Source: Microbacterium sp. MAH-37 (lineage in GTDB: Bacteria > Actinomycetota > Actinomycetes > Actinomycetales > Microbacteriaceae). Taken from it: a stretch of DNA of 64,000 nt. Where the stretch lies: assembly GCF_009758255.1 (NCBI RefSeq), contig NZ_WSEN01000004.1, forward strand, positions 467,886-531,885, given 5' to 3'. Position 1 is the stretch's first letter. Each line of letters begins with the position of its first letter. Of the stretch, positions 50,028-58,895 are shown in pieces. The translations under genes and the position numbers were made by a program. The notes under the pieces were generated by a model. The model was not told the DNA's origin and did no database searches. It worked only from the letters and a program-made list of their open reading frames with translations.

Positions 50028-52097
50028 ATGCCGCAGCACACGCCCTCGTACGACGAGCCGCCGTACCCGGACGAGCCCTGGGGTGAGCCGGAGGACCTCG
50101 ACTGGATACCGCCGGAGGACGGCTACGAACCGCCGCTGGACTGGGGTCAGGGCCCCATGGCACCGGTCGCACAGGCAGCTCCGCCGGCATCCGCCACAGC
50201 GCAGGCCGGTCCCGTGCAGGGCCGTCCCGCGCCCAGCCGCTACCCGACGCCGCTCGAGGCGCTGCGCACCGTGTTCGGCTACGACGCGTTCCGGGGCGAT
50301 CAGGCCGCGATCGTCGAGCAGGTGGTCGCCGGCGGCGACGCCGTCGTGCTCATGCCCACCGGCGGCGGCAAGTCGATCACCTACCAGGTGCCCGCGCTGG
50401 TGCGCGAGGGCACCGGACTGGTGATCAGCCCGCTGATCGCGCTGATGCACGACCAGGTCGACGCGCTGCGCGCCAACGGCGTGCGGGCCGCGTACCTCAA
50501 CTCCACCCAGTCGCTCGACGAGCGACGCGCGGTGGAGCGCGACTACCTGGCCGGCGAGCTCGACCTCATCTACGTCGCGCCGGAGCGGCTCGCGAACGCG
50601 CAGACCACGGCGCTGCTGCAGCGCGGCACGCTCAGCGTGATCGCGATCGACGAGGCGCACTGCGTGTCGCAGTGGGGTCACGACTTCCGGCCCGACTACC
50701 TGGCTCTGGGCGACCTCGGCGAGCGGTTCCCCGGGGTGCCCCGCATGGCGCTCACCGCCACCGCCACCCGTGCCACGCACCAGGAGATCACGGAGCGGCT
50801 GCACCTCGACGGCGCGCAGCACTTCGTCGCGAGCTTCGACCGCCCCAACATCCAGTACCGGATCGTGCCGAAGGTCGACCCGCGCAGGCAGTTGGTCGCC
50901 TTCATCCGCTCCATGGCCGAGGCGGGTCCCGTTGCCGGCATCGTCTACGCCCTCAGCCGCAAGTCGGTCGAGCAGACCGCCGATCACCTGGTCGCTCAGG
51001 GCTTCGACGCGCTGCCGTACCACGCGGGTCTCCCTGCCGAGGTGCGCGCGGCGAATCAGGCGCGCTTCCTGCGGGAGGAGGGCGTCGTCATGGTCGCCAC
51101 GATCGCGTTCGGCATGGGCATCGACAAGCCGGATGTCCGGTTCGTGGCGCACATCGACCTGCCCAAGTCGGTCGAGGGCTACTACCAGGAGACCGGCCGT
51201 GCCGGGCGCGACGGCGAGCCGTCGGTGGCGTGGATGGCCTACGGCCTGGGCGACGTCGTGCAGCAGCGCCGGCTCATCGACCAGAGCCCGGGCGACCGCA
51301 CCTTCAAGATGCGCATGGGGCAGCACCTCGACGCCATGCTCGCGCTGTGCGAGACGGTCTCGTGCCGTCGGCAGAACCTGCTCGAGTACTTCGGGCAGAC
51401 CCTTCCGGAGGCTCGGTCCCTGAGCGAAACCGGCGGAGCCGGGAGAGTCGAAGGGTGCGGCAACTGCGACACCTGCCTCGAACCGCCCGAGACCTTCGAC
51501 GGGCTGATCCCCGCGCAGAAGCTGCTGTCCACGATCGTGCGCCTCAAGCGCGAGCGCAACCAGGCGTTCGGCGCAGGACAGATCATCGACATCCTGCGCG
51601 GCTCGTCCACCGAGCGCATCCGCAGGTTCGGGCACGAGAAGATCGCCACCTACGGCATCGGCGGCGACCTGTCCGAGCAGGACTGGCGCAGCGTCGTGCG
51701 GCAGCTGCTCGCCGGCGGCATCCTCGTGGCGCAGGGCGAGTACGGCACCCTCGCGCCGGGCGAGGCGGCCGCGGGCGTGCTGCGTGGCGAGACGCCGGTG
51801 CCGCTGCGCAAGGACATCATCGGGCGGGTGTCCGTGGCGAAGACGCGCAAGTCTGCGGCATCCGATTCGCTGGATGCCGGCGACCGGCCGCTGTTCGAGG
51901 CGCTGCGTGCCTGGCGCGCCGAGACCGCCCGCGAGCAGGGTGTGCCGGCGTACATCGTGTTCGGCGATGCCACACTGCGCGCGCTGGCGGAGCACCGTCC
52001 CGCGTCGCCCTCGGCGCTCGACGGCATCACCGGCATCGGCGCCAAGAAGCGCGACGCCTACGGCGAGGCGGTGCTCGAGGTCATCGCCGCGAACTGA
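50028..52097 (+). CDS. recQ: ATP-dependent DNA helicase RecQ
   Basis: A 689-residue 3'-5' helicase. Residues 1-70 are an acidic Pro-rich extension absent from E. coli RecQ. Helicase motifs: LMPTGGGKS (108-116), DEAHCVSQWGHDFRP (Asp208), TATATRATHQEI, YYQETGRAGRDGEPS. The RecQ-Ct zinc site has CETVSCRRQNLLEYFG and CGNCDTC; between its second and third Cys lie 14 extra residues (463-476, RSLSETGGAGRVEG) encoded by a dispersed repeat. A winged helix and a C-terminal HRDC domain (PLFEALRAWRAETAREQGVP) follow. RBS TGGAGGG. Confidence 0.95.
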   Translation: MPQHTPSYDEPPYPDEPWGEPEDLDWIPPEDGYEPPLDWGQGPMAPVAQAAPPASATAQAGPVQGRPAPSRYPTPLEALRTVFGYDAFRGDQAAIVEQVVAGGDAVVLMPTGGGKSITYQVPALVREGTGLVISPLIALMHDQVDALRANGVRAAYLNSTQSLDERRAVERDYLAGELDLIYVAPERLANAQTTALLQRGTLSVIAIDEAHCVSQWGHDFRPDYLALGDLGERFPGVPRMALTATATRATHQEITERLHLDGAQHFVASFDRPNIQYRIVPKVDPRRQLVAFIRSMAEAGPVAGIVYALSRKSVEQTADHLVAQGFDALPYHAGLPAEVRAANQARFLREEGVVMVATIAFGMGIDKPDVRFVAHIDLPKSVEGYYQETGRAGRDGEPSVAWMAYGLGDVVQQRRLIDQSPGDRTFKMRMGQHLDAMLALCETVSCRRQNLLEYFGQTLPEARSLSETGGAGRVEGCGNCDTCLEPPETFDGLIPAQKLLSTIVRLKRERNQAFGAGQIIDILRGSSTERIRRFGHEKIATYGIGGDLSEQDWRSVVRQLLAGGILVAQGEYGTLAPGEAAAGVLRGETPVPLRKDIIGRVSVAKTRKSAASDSLDAGDRPLFEALRAWRAETAREQGVPAYIVFGDATLRALAEHRPASPSALDGITGIGAKKRDAYGEAVLEVIAAN
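51411..51460. repeat. Dispersed CTGAGC...CGAAGGG repeat captured in the recQ coding sequence
   Basis: GGTCCCTGAGCGAAACCGGC then GGAGCCGGGAGAGTCGAAGG corresponds to the CTGAGCGAGC family, being closer to the GTCGAAGGG variant. It interrupts the zinc-domain codons of recQ and preserves the frame. The inner CCGGCGGAGCCGG is self-complementary. Confidence 0.7.
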
Positions 52098-52233
52098 CCG
52101 TCGTCAGGCGGTGGTGATCTCGCCGCAGGTGCCGATCCCGGTGAACGGTGGAAAAAGTCCGGCGAGCGTCCCTGGCCATTTCGCCCGTGCCGCGTTAGGT
52201 TCGGCACGTATTCATCTTCGGGAGGGGCGAGGC

Positions 52234-54042
52234 ATGTACTACAGCACCGGGAACTACGAGGCGTTCGCGAGGCCGCGCAAGCCGGAGGGAGTCGATCGCA
52301 AGTCCGCCTGGTTCGTGGGAGCGGGCCTCGCGTCGATGTCTTCGGCCCTGTTCATGATCCGGGACGGGCAGCTCAGCGGTGACCGCATCACCATTCTCGA
52401 GCGTCTGCCTCTTCCCGGTGGTGCGCTGGACGGCATCCGCAAGCCGAAGAAGGGGTTCGTGATCCGCGGCGGTCGCGAGATGGAAGACCACATGGAGTGC
52501 CTGTGGGACGCCTTCCGCACCGTCCCCTCGCTCGAGATCGAGGGCGCCAGCGTGCTCGACGAGTTCTACTGGCTGAACAAGGACGATCCGAACTTCTCGC
52601 TGTGCCGCGTCACCGAGAAGCAGGGGCAGGACGCCCACACGGACAACCGCTTCGCGCTCAGCGAGAAGGCGCAGCGCGAGGTGCTGCACGTCTACCTCGC
52701 CACTCGCGAGGACATGGAGGACAAGCGGATCGACGAGGTGTTCTCGGACGAGTTCCTGAGGAGCAACTTCTGGCTGTACTGGCGCACCATGTTCGCCTTC
52801 GAGGAGTGGCACTCCGCCCTCGAGATGAAGCTGTACCTGCACCGGTTCGTGCACCACATCGGGGGTCTTCCCGACCTGTCGGCGCTGAAGTTCACCAAGT
52901 ACAACCAGTACGAGTCGCTGGTGCTGCCGATGTACCGCTGGCTGCTCGACCAGGGTGTGACGTTCCACTTCGACACGCAGGTGACCGACATCGACTTCGA
53001 GATCTCGGATGCCGGCAAGCGGGCCACTCGCATCCACTGGACCCGCGACGGCGAGTCCGGCGGCGTCGACCTCGGCGCCGACGATCTCGTGCTCGCCACG
53101 ATCGGCGGCCTCACCGAGAACTCGGACGAGGGCGACCGGCACACCGCCGCGAAGGTGGATGCCTCGCCGGCGGCAGGCTGGGCGCTGTGGCAGAACATCG
53201 CGGCGAAGGATCCGTCCTTCGGCCGCCCGGAGGTGTTCTGCGGCGACATCGAGAAGACCAAGTGGGAGTCGGCGACGGTGACCACGCTGGACCGGCGCAT
53301 CCCGGAGTACATCGAGCGGATCGCCAAGCGCGACCCCTTCAGCGGCAAGGTCGTCACCGGCGGCATCGTGACGGCGCGCGACTCGTCGTGGCTGATGAGC
53401 TGGACCGTCAACCGGCAGCCGCACTTCAAGAACCAGCCCGCCGACCAGATCGTGGTCTGGGTGTACGGCCTGTTCGTCGACGTGCCCGGCGACTACACCG
53501 GCAAGACGCTGCAGGAGTCCACCGGTGAGGAGATCACGCGGGAGTGGCTCTACCACCTGGGAGTTCCGGTCGACCAGATCGACGAACTCGCGCGCGACGC
53601 GGCGACGGCCGTGCCGGTGATGATGCCGTACGTCACCTCGTTCTTCATGCCGCGCAAGGCCGGAGACCGGCCGGACGTGGTGCCCGAGGGGGCGCAGAAC
53701 TTCGCGTTCATCGGCCAGTTCGCCGAGACCACGCGCGACTGCATCTTCACGACCGAGTACTCGGTGCGCACCGGCATGGAGGCCGCCTACCGCCTGCTCG
53801 GCGTGGAGCGCGGTGTGCCGGAGGTGTTCGGCTCGACCTACGACATCCGGGCGCTGCTGAACGCGACGAGCCGGATGCGGGACGGCGCCGATGTGAGCCT
53901 GCCCGGGCCGGCCATCCTGCGCAACCGGCTGTTCGCCAAGCTCGACGGCACGCAGATCGGTGAGCTGCTCACCGACTTCGGGCTCATCCCCGAGCACGGC
54001 AGCACACGTCGGCGCGAGCGAGCGGACGACGCGATCGAGTGA
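52234..54042 (+). CDS. ohyA: Oleate hydratase
   Basis: A 602-residue FAD-dependent enzyme adding water to the cis-9 double bond of unsaturated fatty acids to give 10-hydroxy acids. Family motifs: WFVGAGLASMSSALFMIRDG (FAD site), RGGREMEDHMECLWD (78-92) with Glu82 matching the catalytic Glu of the Staphylococcus enzyme, and the C-terminal FIGQFAETTRDCIFTTEYSV. The RBS GGGAGGGG precedes the ATG. Role: detoxification or metabolism of membrane-active fatty acids, probably at the inner face of the membrane. It is followed by an acyl-CoA oxidase-like gene. Confidence 0.95.
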   Translation: MYYSTGNYEAFARPRKPEGVDRKSAWFVGAGLASMSSALFMIRDGQLSGDRITILERLPLPGGALDGIRKPKKGFVIRGGREMEDHMECLWDAFRTVPSLEIEGASVLDEFYWLNKDDPNFSLCRVTEKQGQDAHTDNRFALSEKAQREVLHVYLATREDMEDKRIDEVFSDEFLRSNFWLYWRTMFAFEEWHSALEMKLYLHRFVHHIGGLPDLSALKFTKYNQYESLVLPMYRWLLDQGVTFHFDTQVTDIDFEISDAGKRATRIHWTRDGESGGVDLGADDLVLATIGGLTENSDEGDRHTAAKVDASPAAGWALWQNIAAKDPSFGRPEVFCGDIEKTKWESATVTTLDRRIPEYIERIAKRDPFSGKVVTGGIVTARDSSWLMSWTVNRQPHFKNQPADQIVVWVYGLFVDVPGDYTGKTLQESTGEEITREWLYHLGVPVDQIDELARDAATAVPVMMPYVTSFFMPRKAGDRPDVVPEGAQNFAFIGQFAETTRDCIFTTEYSVRTGMEAAYRLLGVERGVPEVFGSTYDIRALLNATSRMRDGADVSLPGPAILRNRLFAKLDGTQIGELLTDFGLIPEHGSTRRRERADDAIE

Positions 54043-54204
54043 CGGCGGTCCGGCCGCGCGGTCACGGCCGGGTGTGGGGTCGCGACAACAGTGAGCGAGG
54101 GGGGTGCGGCATCCGATTGGGGATGTTCCACAGTGGAGTTCCCCGAGTGTTGTCGTAGACCTACCATCGAATCATCCCCGGACTCCCTCTCGAGAGGATT
54201 CACC

Positions 54205-56250
54205 ATGGTCGACGCCGCCGTTCGCACCTCCACGCCTGCCCCGCAGATCGATGTCGCTCGCCTGGGCGAGCTGCTGATGGGCACCTGGGCCGACACTCGC
54301 CGCGAGTCGCGGGAGCTGATCAAGGATTCGGCGTTCTGGCGCGACGACTCGCTCGGCAAGGACGAGCACCGCGAGCGAGTGCTCACGCAGATGCACCTGC
54401 TGGTCGAGAACAAGGCCGTGCACCGCGCCTTCCCGAAGGAGTTCGGCGGCGCCGAGAACAACGGCGCCAACATCGCCGGTTTCGAGGAGCTGGTCGCCGC
54501 CGACCCCAGCCTGCAGATCAAGTCGGGCGTGCAGTGGGGACTGTTCGGCTCGGCAGTGCTGCAGCTCGGCACGGCCGAGCACCACCGGAAGTGGCTGCCA
54601 GGCATCATGGACCTCTCCGTCCCCGGTGCGTTCGCGATGACCGAGATCGGGCACGGATCGGATGTCGCCGCGGTGGGCACCACGGCGACCTACGACCCCG
54701 AGACGGAGGAGTTCGTCATCAACACGCCGTTCCGCGCGGCGACCAAGGAATACCTCGGCAACGCGGCCCTGCACGCCAGTGCGGCGACCGTGTTCGCGCA
54801 GCTGATCACGAACGGCGTGAACCACGGCGTGCACTGCTTCTACGTGCCGCTGCGCGGCGATGACGGCGTCGACCTGCCCGGCATCGGCCGAGAGGACGAC
54901 GGCCTCAAGGGCGGCCTGAACGGCATCGACAACGGCCGGCTCAGCTTCGACCACGTGCGCGTCCCTCGGATCAACCTGCTGAACAAGTACGGCGACGTCG
55001 CCGCCGACGGCACGTACACCAGCTCGATCGACAGCCCTGGTCGCCGCTTCTTCACGATGCTCGGCACCCTGGTGCAGGGGCGCGTCTCGCTCGATGGCGC
55101 CTCGTCGTGGGCATCCGCCCTCGGCCTGTACATCGCGATCACCTACGCCACGCAGCGCCGCCAGTTCGACGGCGCCGACGGGCAGGAGGTCGTGCTGCTC
55201 GACTACGGCAAGCACCAGCGCCGTCTGCTGCCGCGTCTGGCCACCACCTACGCGCAGATCTTCGCGCACGACGAGTTCCTGCAGAAGTTCGACGGCGTGT
55301 TCTCCGGCCGCACGGACACGCCGAACGACCGCGAGGACCTCGAGACCCTCGCCGCGGCGCTCAAGCCGCTGTCGACCTGGCACGCCCTGGACACGCTGCA
55401 GGAGGCCCGCGAGGCCTGCGGCGGAGCCGGCTTCATGTTCGAGAACCGCCTGGTCGGCCTGCGACAGGACCTGGACATCTACGTCACCTTCGAGGGCGAC
55501 AACAACATCCTGCTGCAGCTGGTCGGCAAGCGTCTGCTCACCGACTACGCGAAGCAGTTCAAGGGCAAGGATGCCGCGGCGCTGGCCAAGTACGCGGTCG
55601 GCCAGACCGCCGGCAAGGTGTTCCACGGCGCAGGGCTCCGGGCACTCGGCCAGGCGGTCGCCGATCTCGGGTCCACCGCTCGTTCAGTGGAGCTGGGCCT
55701 GCGCGAGGAGCAGCAGCACGAGCTGCTGACCGAGCGCGTGCAGCAGATGGTCGCCGATATCGCAGGGCGTCTCCGCCCCGCCGGCAAGGACAAGGTCCTC
55801 GGCGAGAAGCTGTTCAACGAGAACCAGGCCGAGCTCATCGAGGCGGCCCGCGCGCATGGCGAGCTGCTGCAGTGGGAGGCGTTCACCGACGCCGTGCACA
55901 AGGTCGAGGACGCCGAGACCAAGAAGGTGCTCACCTGGCTGCGCGACCTGTTCGGACTGCAGCTGATCGAGAAGCACCTCGCCTGGCACCTCATCAACGG
56001 CCGGCTCTCCACCCAGCGCGCCGCCGCCGTCTCGAGCTACATCGATCGGCTGTGCGCGCGGCTGCGCCCCTATGCGCTCGACCTCGTGAACGCCTTCGGC
56101 TACGAGCCGGAGCACGTCCGCGCACCCATCGCCTCGGGTATCGAGCAGCAGCGGCAGGACGAGGCGCGCGCGCACTACGCCGCGCTGAAGGCCTCCGGCC
56201 AGGCTCCGATCTCGGAGAAGGAACTGCGCAAGCAGCAGAAGCGCGCCTGA
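54205..56250 (+). CDS. Acyl-CoA oxidase/dehydrogenase family protein
   Basis: A 681-residue flavoprotein of acyl-CoA oxidase size, clearly longer than ordinary dehydrogenases. Landmarks: AFAMTEIGHGSDVAAVGTTA (FAD contact), GLKGGLNGIDNGRLSFDHVR, QEAREACGGAGFMFENRLVG and FEGDNNILLQLVGKRLL, in which Glu430 is the expected catalytic base of acyl-CoA oxidases. The N-terminus is chosen at 54205 (MVDAAVRTS). The first step of beta-oxidation with O2 or another acceptor is likely. It lies 162 bases behind oleate hydratase, with its own promoter region. Confidence 0.92.
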   Translation: MVDAAVRTSTPAPQIDVARLGELLMGTWADTRRESRELIKDSAFWRDDSLGKDEHRERVLTQMHLLVENKAVHRAFPKEFGGAENNGANIAGFEELVAADPSLQIKSGVQWGLFGSAVLQLGTAEHHRKWLPGIMDLSVPGAFAMTEIGHGSDVAAVGTTATYDPETEEFVINTPFRAATKEYLGNAALHASAATVFAQLITNGVNHGVHCFYVPLRGDDGVDLPGIGREDDGLKGGLNGIDNGRLSFDHVRVPRINLLNKYGDVAADGTYTSSIDSPGRRFFTMLGTLVQGRVSLDGASSWASALGLYIAITYATQRRQFDGADGQEVVLLDYGKHQRRLLPRLATTYAQIFAHDEFLQKFDGVFSGRTDTPNDREDLETLAAALKPLSTWHALDTLQEAREACGGAGFMFENRLVGLRQDLDIYVTFEGDNNILLQLVGKRLLTDYAKQFKGKDAAALAKYAVGQTAGKVFHGAGLRALGQAVADLGSTARSVELGLREEQQHELLTERVQQMVADIAGRLRPAGKDKVLGEKLFNENQAELIEAARAHGELLQWEAFTDAVHKVEDAETKKVLTWLRDLFGLQLIEKHLAWHLINGRLSTQRAAAVSSYIDRLCARLRPYALDLVNAFGYEPEHVRAPIASGIEQQRQDEARAHYAALKASGQAPISEKELRKQQKRA

Positions 56251-56261
56251 CCCCTTCGAGG

Positions 56262-56312
56262 AATGTCGCAATTGGCCGCATCCGGACGCCGGATGCGGCC
56301 AAATGCGACATT
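56262..56312. repeat. TGTCGCA-type palindrome, copy with near-perfect 22-bp arms
   Basis: AATGTCGCAATTGGCCGCATCC mirrors GGATGCGGCCAAATGCGACATT with very few mismatches, loop GGACGCC. It lies between the convergent acyl-CoA oxidase and nucleoside hydrolase genes and probably terminates both. Confidence 0.82.
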
Positions 56313-56331
56313 CGCCAGGTTCTCCGCGGGA

Positions 56332-57339
56332 TCAGCGCGGCGGGTTGGCCACTCGCTCGGCCAGGATGCCGGCGAGCGGAGCATCCGTCGACAGCACGAT
56401 GCGCACATTGGCGCCGGCGTGATCGAACGGGCCGACGCGCTGGCCGCGCAGGTCGGCGATGAGCTGACCGCGCCCGGGGCCGTCAGTCGTGTCGACGGTC
56501 ACCGGAACGGCGGGCGCGTTCGTCGGCACCACCTGGCCGACCGCGAGCGCCGCAGCGAGCGGATCGTGCAGCGCGGAGCATCGCACGCCGTAGGTCGCGA
56601 CGTAGAAGTCCATGTAGAAGTCGAGCATCTCGCCGACGGCTCGCGCCACGGGTGAGTCCGAGGCCAGCAGCAGCGCGCGGTGCTCCTCCTCGAAGACGTT
56701 CTCCAGGGTCACGTCCAACGGGGCGACGACCACGGGCCAGGGCGCGGCGAGGACGGCCGCCGCGGCTGCCGGGTCGTTGCCGATGTTCGCCTCGGCCACC
56801 GGGCTGATGTTCCCTGCCACGAGTGCGGCTCCGCCCATCAGTGTCACCCGCGCCACCCGGGAGGGAAGCGTCGGGTCGAGTTCGAGGGCCGTGGCGAGGT
56901 TGCTCAGAGGTCCGACGGCCACGACCTCGAGCGTGCCGGCGTACTCGTGAGAGAGCCGGATCAGCATCTCGGCGGCCGTGCCCTCGGCCGGCGCGCGGGA
57001 CGGTTCCGGCAGCGTCACGTTCCCGACGCCGTTCTCGCCGTGCACATGCTTCGCCCCGCCGTCGAACGCGTGCGTGAGGAAGTCGTGCCGGCCGACGGCG
57101 ACCGGCACGTCGTCGCGGCCGGCGAGGGCGAGCAGGCCGAGGGTGTTCCGCGCCGCCTGCGCGGCGCCGGTGTTGCCGCACACGGTGCCGATGCCCGCCA
57201 GCTCCACCTCGGGTGACGCCAGCAGGTACGCCAGCGCGAGCGAGTCGTCGATCCCGGTGTCGCAGTCGAAGTACAGCGGGCGGAAGTCGGATGCGGGCAA
57301 CGGGTGCTCCTTCTCTGCGGTGCTCTCGGTGGAGTGCAT
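56332..57339 (-). CDS. Nucleoside hydrolase (inosine-uridine preferring type)
   Basis: A 335-residue cytoplasmic N-ribohydrolase. The calcium-binding signature DCDTGIDDS (25-33) is present after FRPLYF, and VTLMGGAALVAGNISPVAEA, NIGNDPAAAAAVL and SALHDPLAAALAV carry the other ligands (Asn in EANIGNDP, the His-Asp pair in LHDP). It cleaves nucleosides to base and ribose. The ATG at 57339 lies 2 bases after the stop of the MFS permease gene, indicating one operon for uptake and cleavage. Confidence 0.93.
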   Translation of the reverse strand: MHSTESTAEKEHPLPASDFRPLYFDCDTGIDDSLALAYLLASPEVELAGIGTVCGNTGAAQAARNTLGLLALAGRDDVPVAVGRHDFLTHAFDGGAKHVHGENGVGNVTLPEPSRAPAEGTAAEMLIRLSHEYAGTLEVVAVGPLSNLATALELDPTLPSRVARVTLMGGAALVAGNISPVAEANIGNDPAAAAAVLAAPWPVVVAPLDVTLENVFEEEHRALLLASDSPVARAVGEMLDFYMDFYVATYGVRCSALHDPLAAALAVGQVVPTNAPAVPVTVDTTDGPGRGQLIADLRGQRVGPFDHAGANVRIVLSTDAPLAGILAERVANPPR

Positions 57340-57341
57340 GG

Positions 57342-58745
57342 TCACGGGCGGTCGGTCTTCGGCACGATGAACAGGGTGGCGGTCAGGGCGAGCACGCTGA
57401 TCCCGACCGAGATCCACAGTGCAGTGGTGTAGCCGCCGATGCCGCCGGATGCGACGAACGGCGCGACGATGGCGATGCCCAGGCTGGCCCCGAAGCCGAA
57501 CGCCGTGCTGTTCATGCTCGGCAGAATCGCCGGTGCCTCGGTGGGGGACTGCAGCACGCCGAGGCCGTTGGTGGTGGTGAGCACCAGTCCGTTGTACGCC
57601 ACACCGAGCACGGCGATCATGGCGAACACCATCCACTGGCTCTGCGGTGCGATGGCGATGACGATCAGGGTCAGCACCGAGAGCACCATGCCGATGCGCA
57701 GCATCGGGATCCAGCCGAACCGGCCGGCGAGCCATCCGGACACGGGAGCAGCGGCCAGGCCGATGATGGCCGGCGGCGCGAGGAAGAGCAGCGCCGAGGT
57801 GGATGCGTTCAGTCCGAAGCCGACGGTCTCGTCCTGGCTGAGGATGACGACGGTGAAGTTGATCACGGCGAACACGCTCGACAGCGTGAGCACGGTGGTC
57901 GCGAGCACCGGCCACACCTGGCGCGAGCGCAGGTGGTGCACGGCGATGAGCGGAGTGCGGCGGCGCTTCTCGATGACGACGAAGAGCACGAACGACACCA
58001 CCGTGCCGGCCAGGAAAGCCAGCGTGAGCGGTGCGAACCAGCCCTGGGCCGAGCCTGTCGAGACGAAGTAGGTGATGCAGATCAGGCCGGCCGAGAGCGC
58101 GGCCGCGCCCCACCAGTCCATCCGGCCCGTCGAGGACGGCTCGCCGTCGCGGGGCACGGCGAAGGCCACGCAGACGATCGCCACCACGGCCACGACGAGG
58201 ATCACGACGAACAGCGATCGGAACCCGAACTCGTCGGCGAGCAGTCCGCCGATCCAGCCATCAACGCCGCCCACGCCGCCGTTGATGGCGGTGAGCACTC
58301 CGAGCGTGGTGGGGAAGACCGCGGCAGGCAGGGTCTCGGCCAGGATCACGTACGAGATCTGGAACGCCGCGCTGGAGGCGCCCTGCAGCACGCGGCCGAG
58401 CAGCAGCACCGGAAGGTTCGGCGCGAAGATGCACAGCACGGTGCCCAGCACGATGAGGGCCAGCACGATCAGGAGGGCGCGCTTTCGGCCGATGAAGTCG
58501 CTCCAGCGGGCGAGTACGACGCCGCCTACTGCGCCGGCGAGGAAGAACAGCGACGACACCTGCGACACGGCGTCCATCGGGGCGCCGAGCTGGGCGGAGA
58601 TGTCCGGCAGCGCCGGGGTGATCATGCTCGAGTTCAGCTGGAAGGCGACGACGGTGAGGATCAGCGTCGAGACGAGGGCGAGGGCACGGCCGCCGCGGAT
58701 CGCCGCGGGCCGATCGATGACGGATGCGTCGGGTGTGGTCGGCAA
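57342..58745 (-). CDS. MFS transporter, probable nucleoside/nucleobase or pentose uptake
   Basis: A 467-residue protein with 14 predicted helices. Motif A is present (VLARWSDFIGRKRALLIVL), and the beginning LNSSMITPALPDISAQLGAP resembles DHA2-like carriers. The start is TTG at 58745, supported by AAAGGAG five bases upstream. It is first in the operon with nucleoside hydrolase and divergent from a GntR gene, so nucleoside or a related substrate is inferred despite sequence similarity to drug exporters. Confidence 0.88.
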   Translation of the reverse strand: MPTTPDASVIDRPAAIRGGRALALVSTLILTVVAFQLNSSMITPALPDISAQLGAPMDAVSQVSSLFFLAGAVGGVVLARWSDFIGRKRALLIVLALIVLGTVLCIFAPNLPVLLLGRVLQGASSAAFQISYVILAETLPAAVFPTTLGVLTAINGGVGGVDGWIGGLLADEFGFRSLFVVILVVAVVAIVCVAFAVPRDGEPSSTGRMDWWGAAALSAGLICITYFVSTGSAQGWFAPLTLAFLAGTVVSFVLFVVIEKRRRTPLIAVHHLRSRQVWPVLATTVLTLSSVFAVINFTVVILSQDETVGFGLNASTSALLFLAPPAIIGLAAAPVSGWLAGRFGWIPMLRIGMVLSVLTLIVIAIAPQSQWMVFAMIAVLGVAYNGLVLTTTNGLGVLQSPTEAPAILPSMNSTAFGFGASLGIAIVAPFVASGGIGGYTTALWISVGISVLALTATLFIVPKTDRP

Positions 58746-58798
58746 GTCGACTCCTTTGTCCGGGATGAGGGCCGCGGACCGCGGCTCCCAAGCAATAT

Positions 58799-58825
58799 GA
58801 TGTTATACCTCTCAGGTAGAACATC
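58799..58825. promoter_or_regulatory. Putative GntR operator in the divergent promoter
   Basis: GATGTTATACCT (58799-58810) and AGGTAGAACATC (58814-58825) are inverted repeats with one mismatch and a 3-base centre. The site lies midway between the divergent permease and GntR genes; the AT-rich character is exceptional locally. Confidence 0.75.
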
Positions 58826-58895
58826 TGCAAGACCGGTCGGACGTGATTGAATTGCCGGCGAGGCACGATGTTCCGTGCAACCAGAAGGAGGCGCG

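Noticed and set aside
54082..54156. CGACAACA/TGTTGTCG as a hairpin terminator
   Set aside because: Arms are only 8 bp and 59 bases apart, without stable extension; kept only as a weak possible regulator site.
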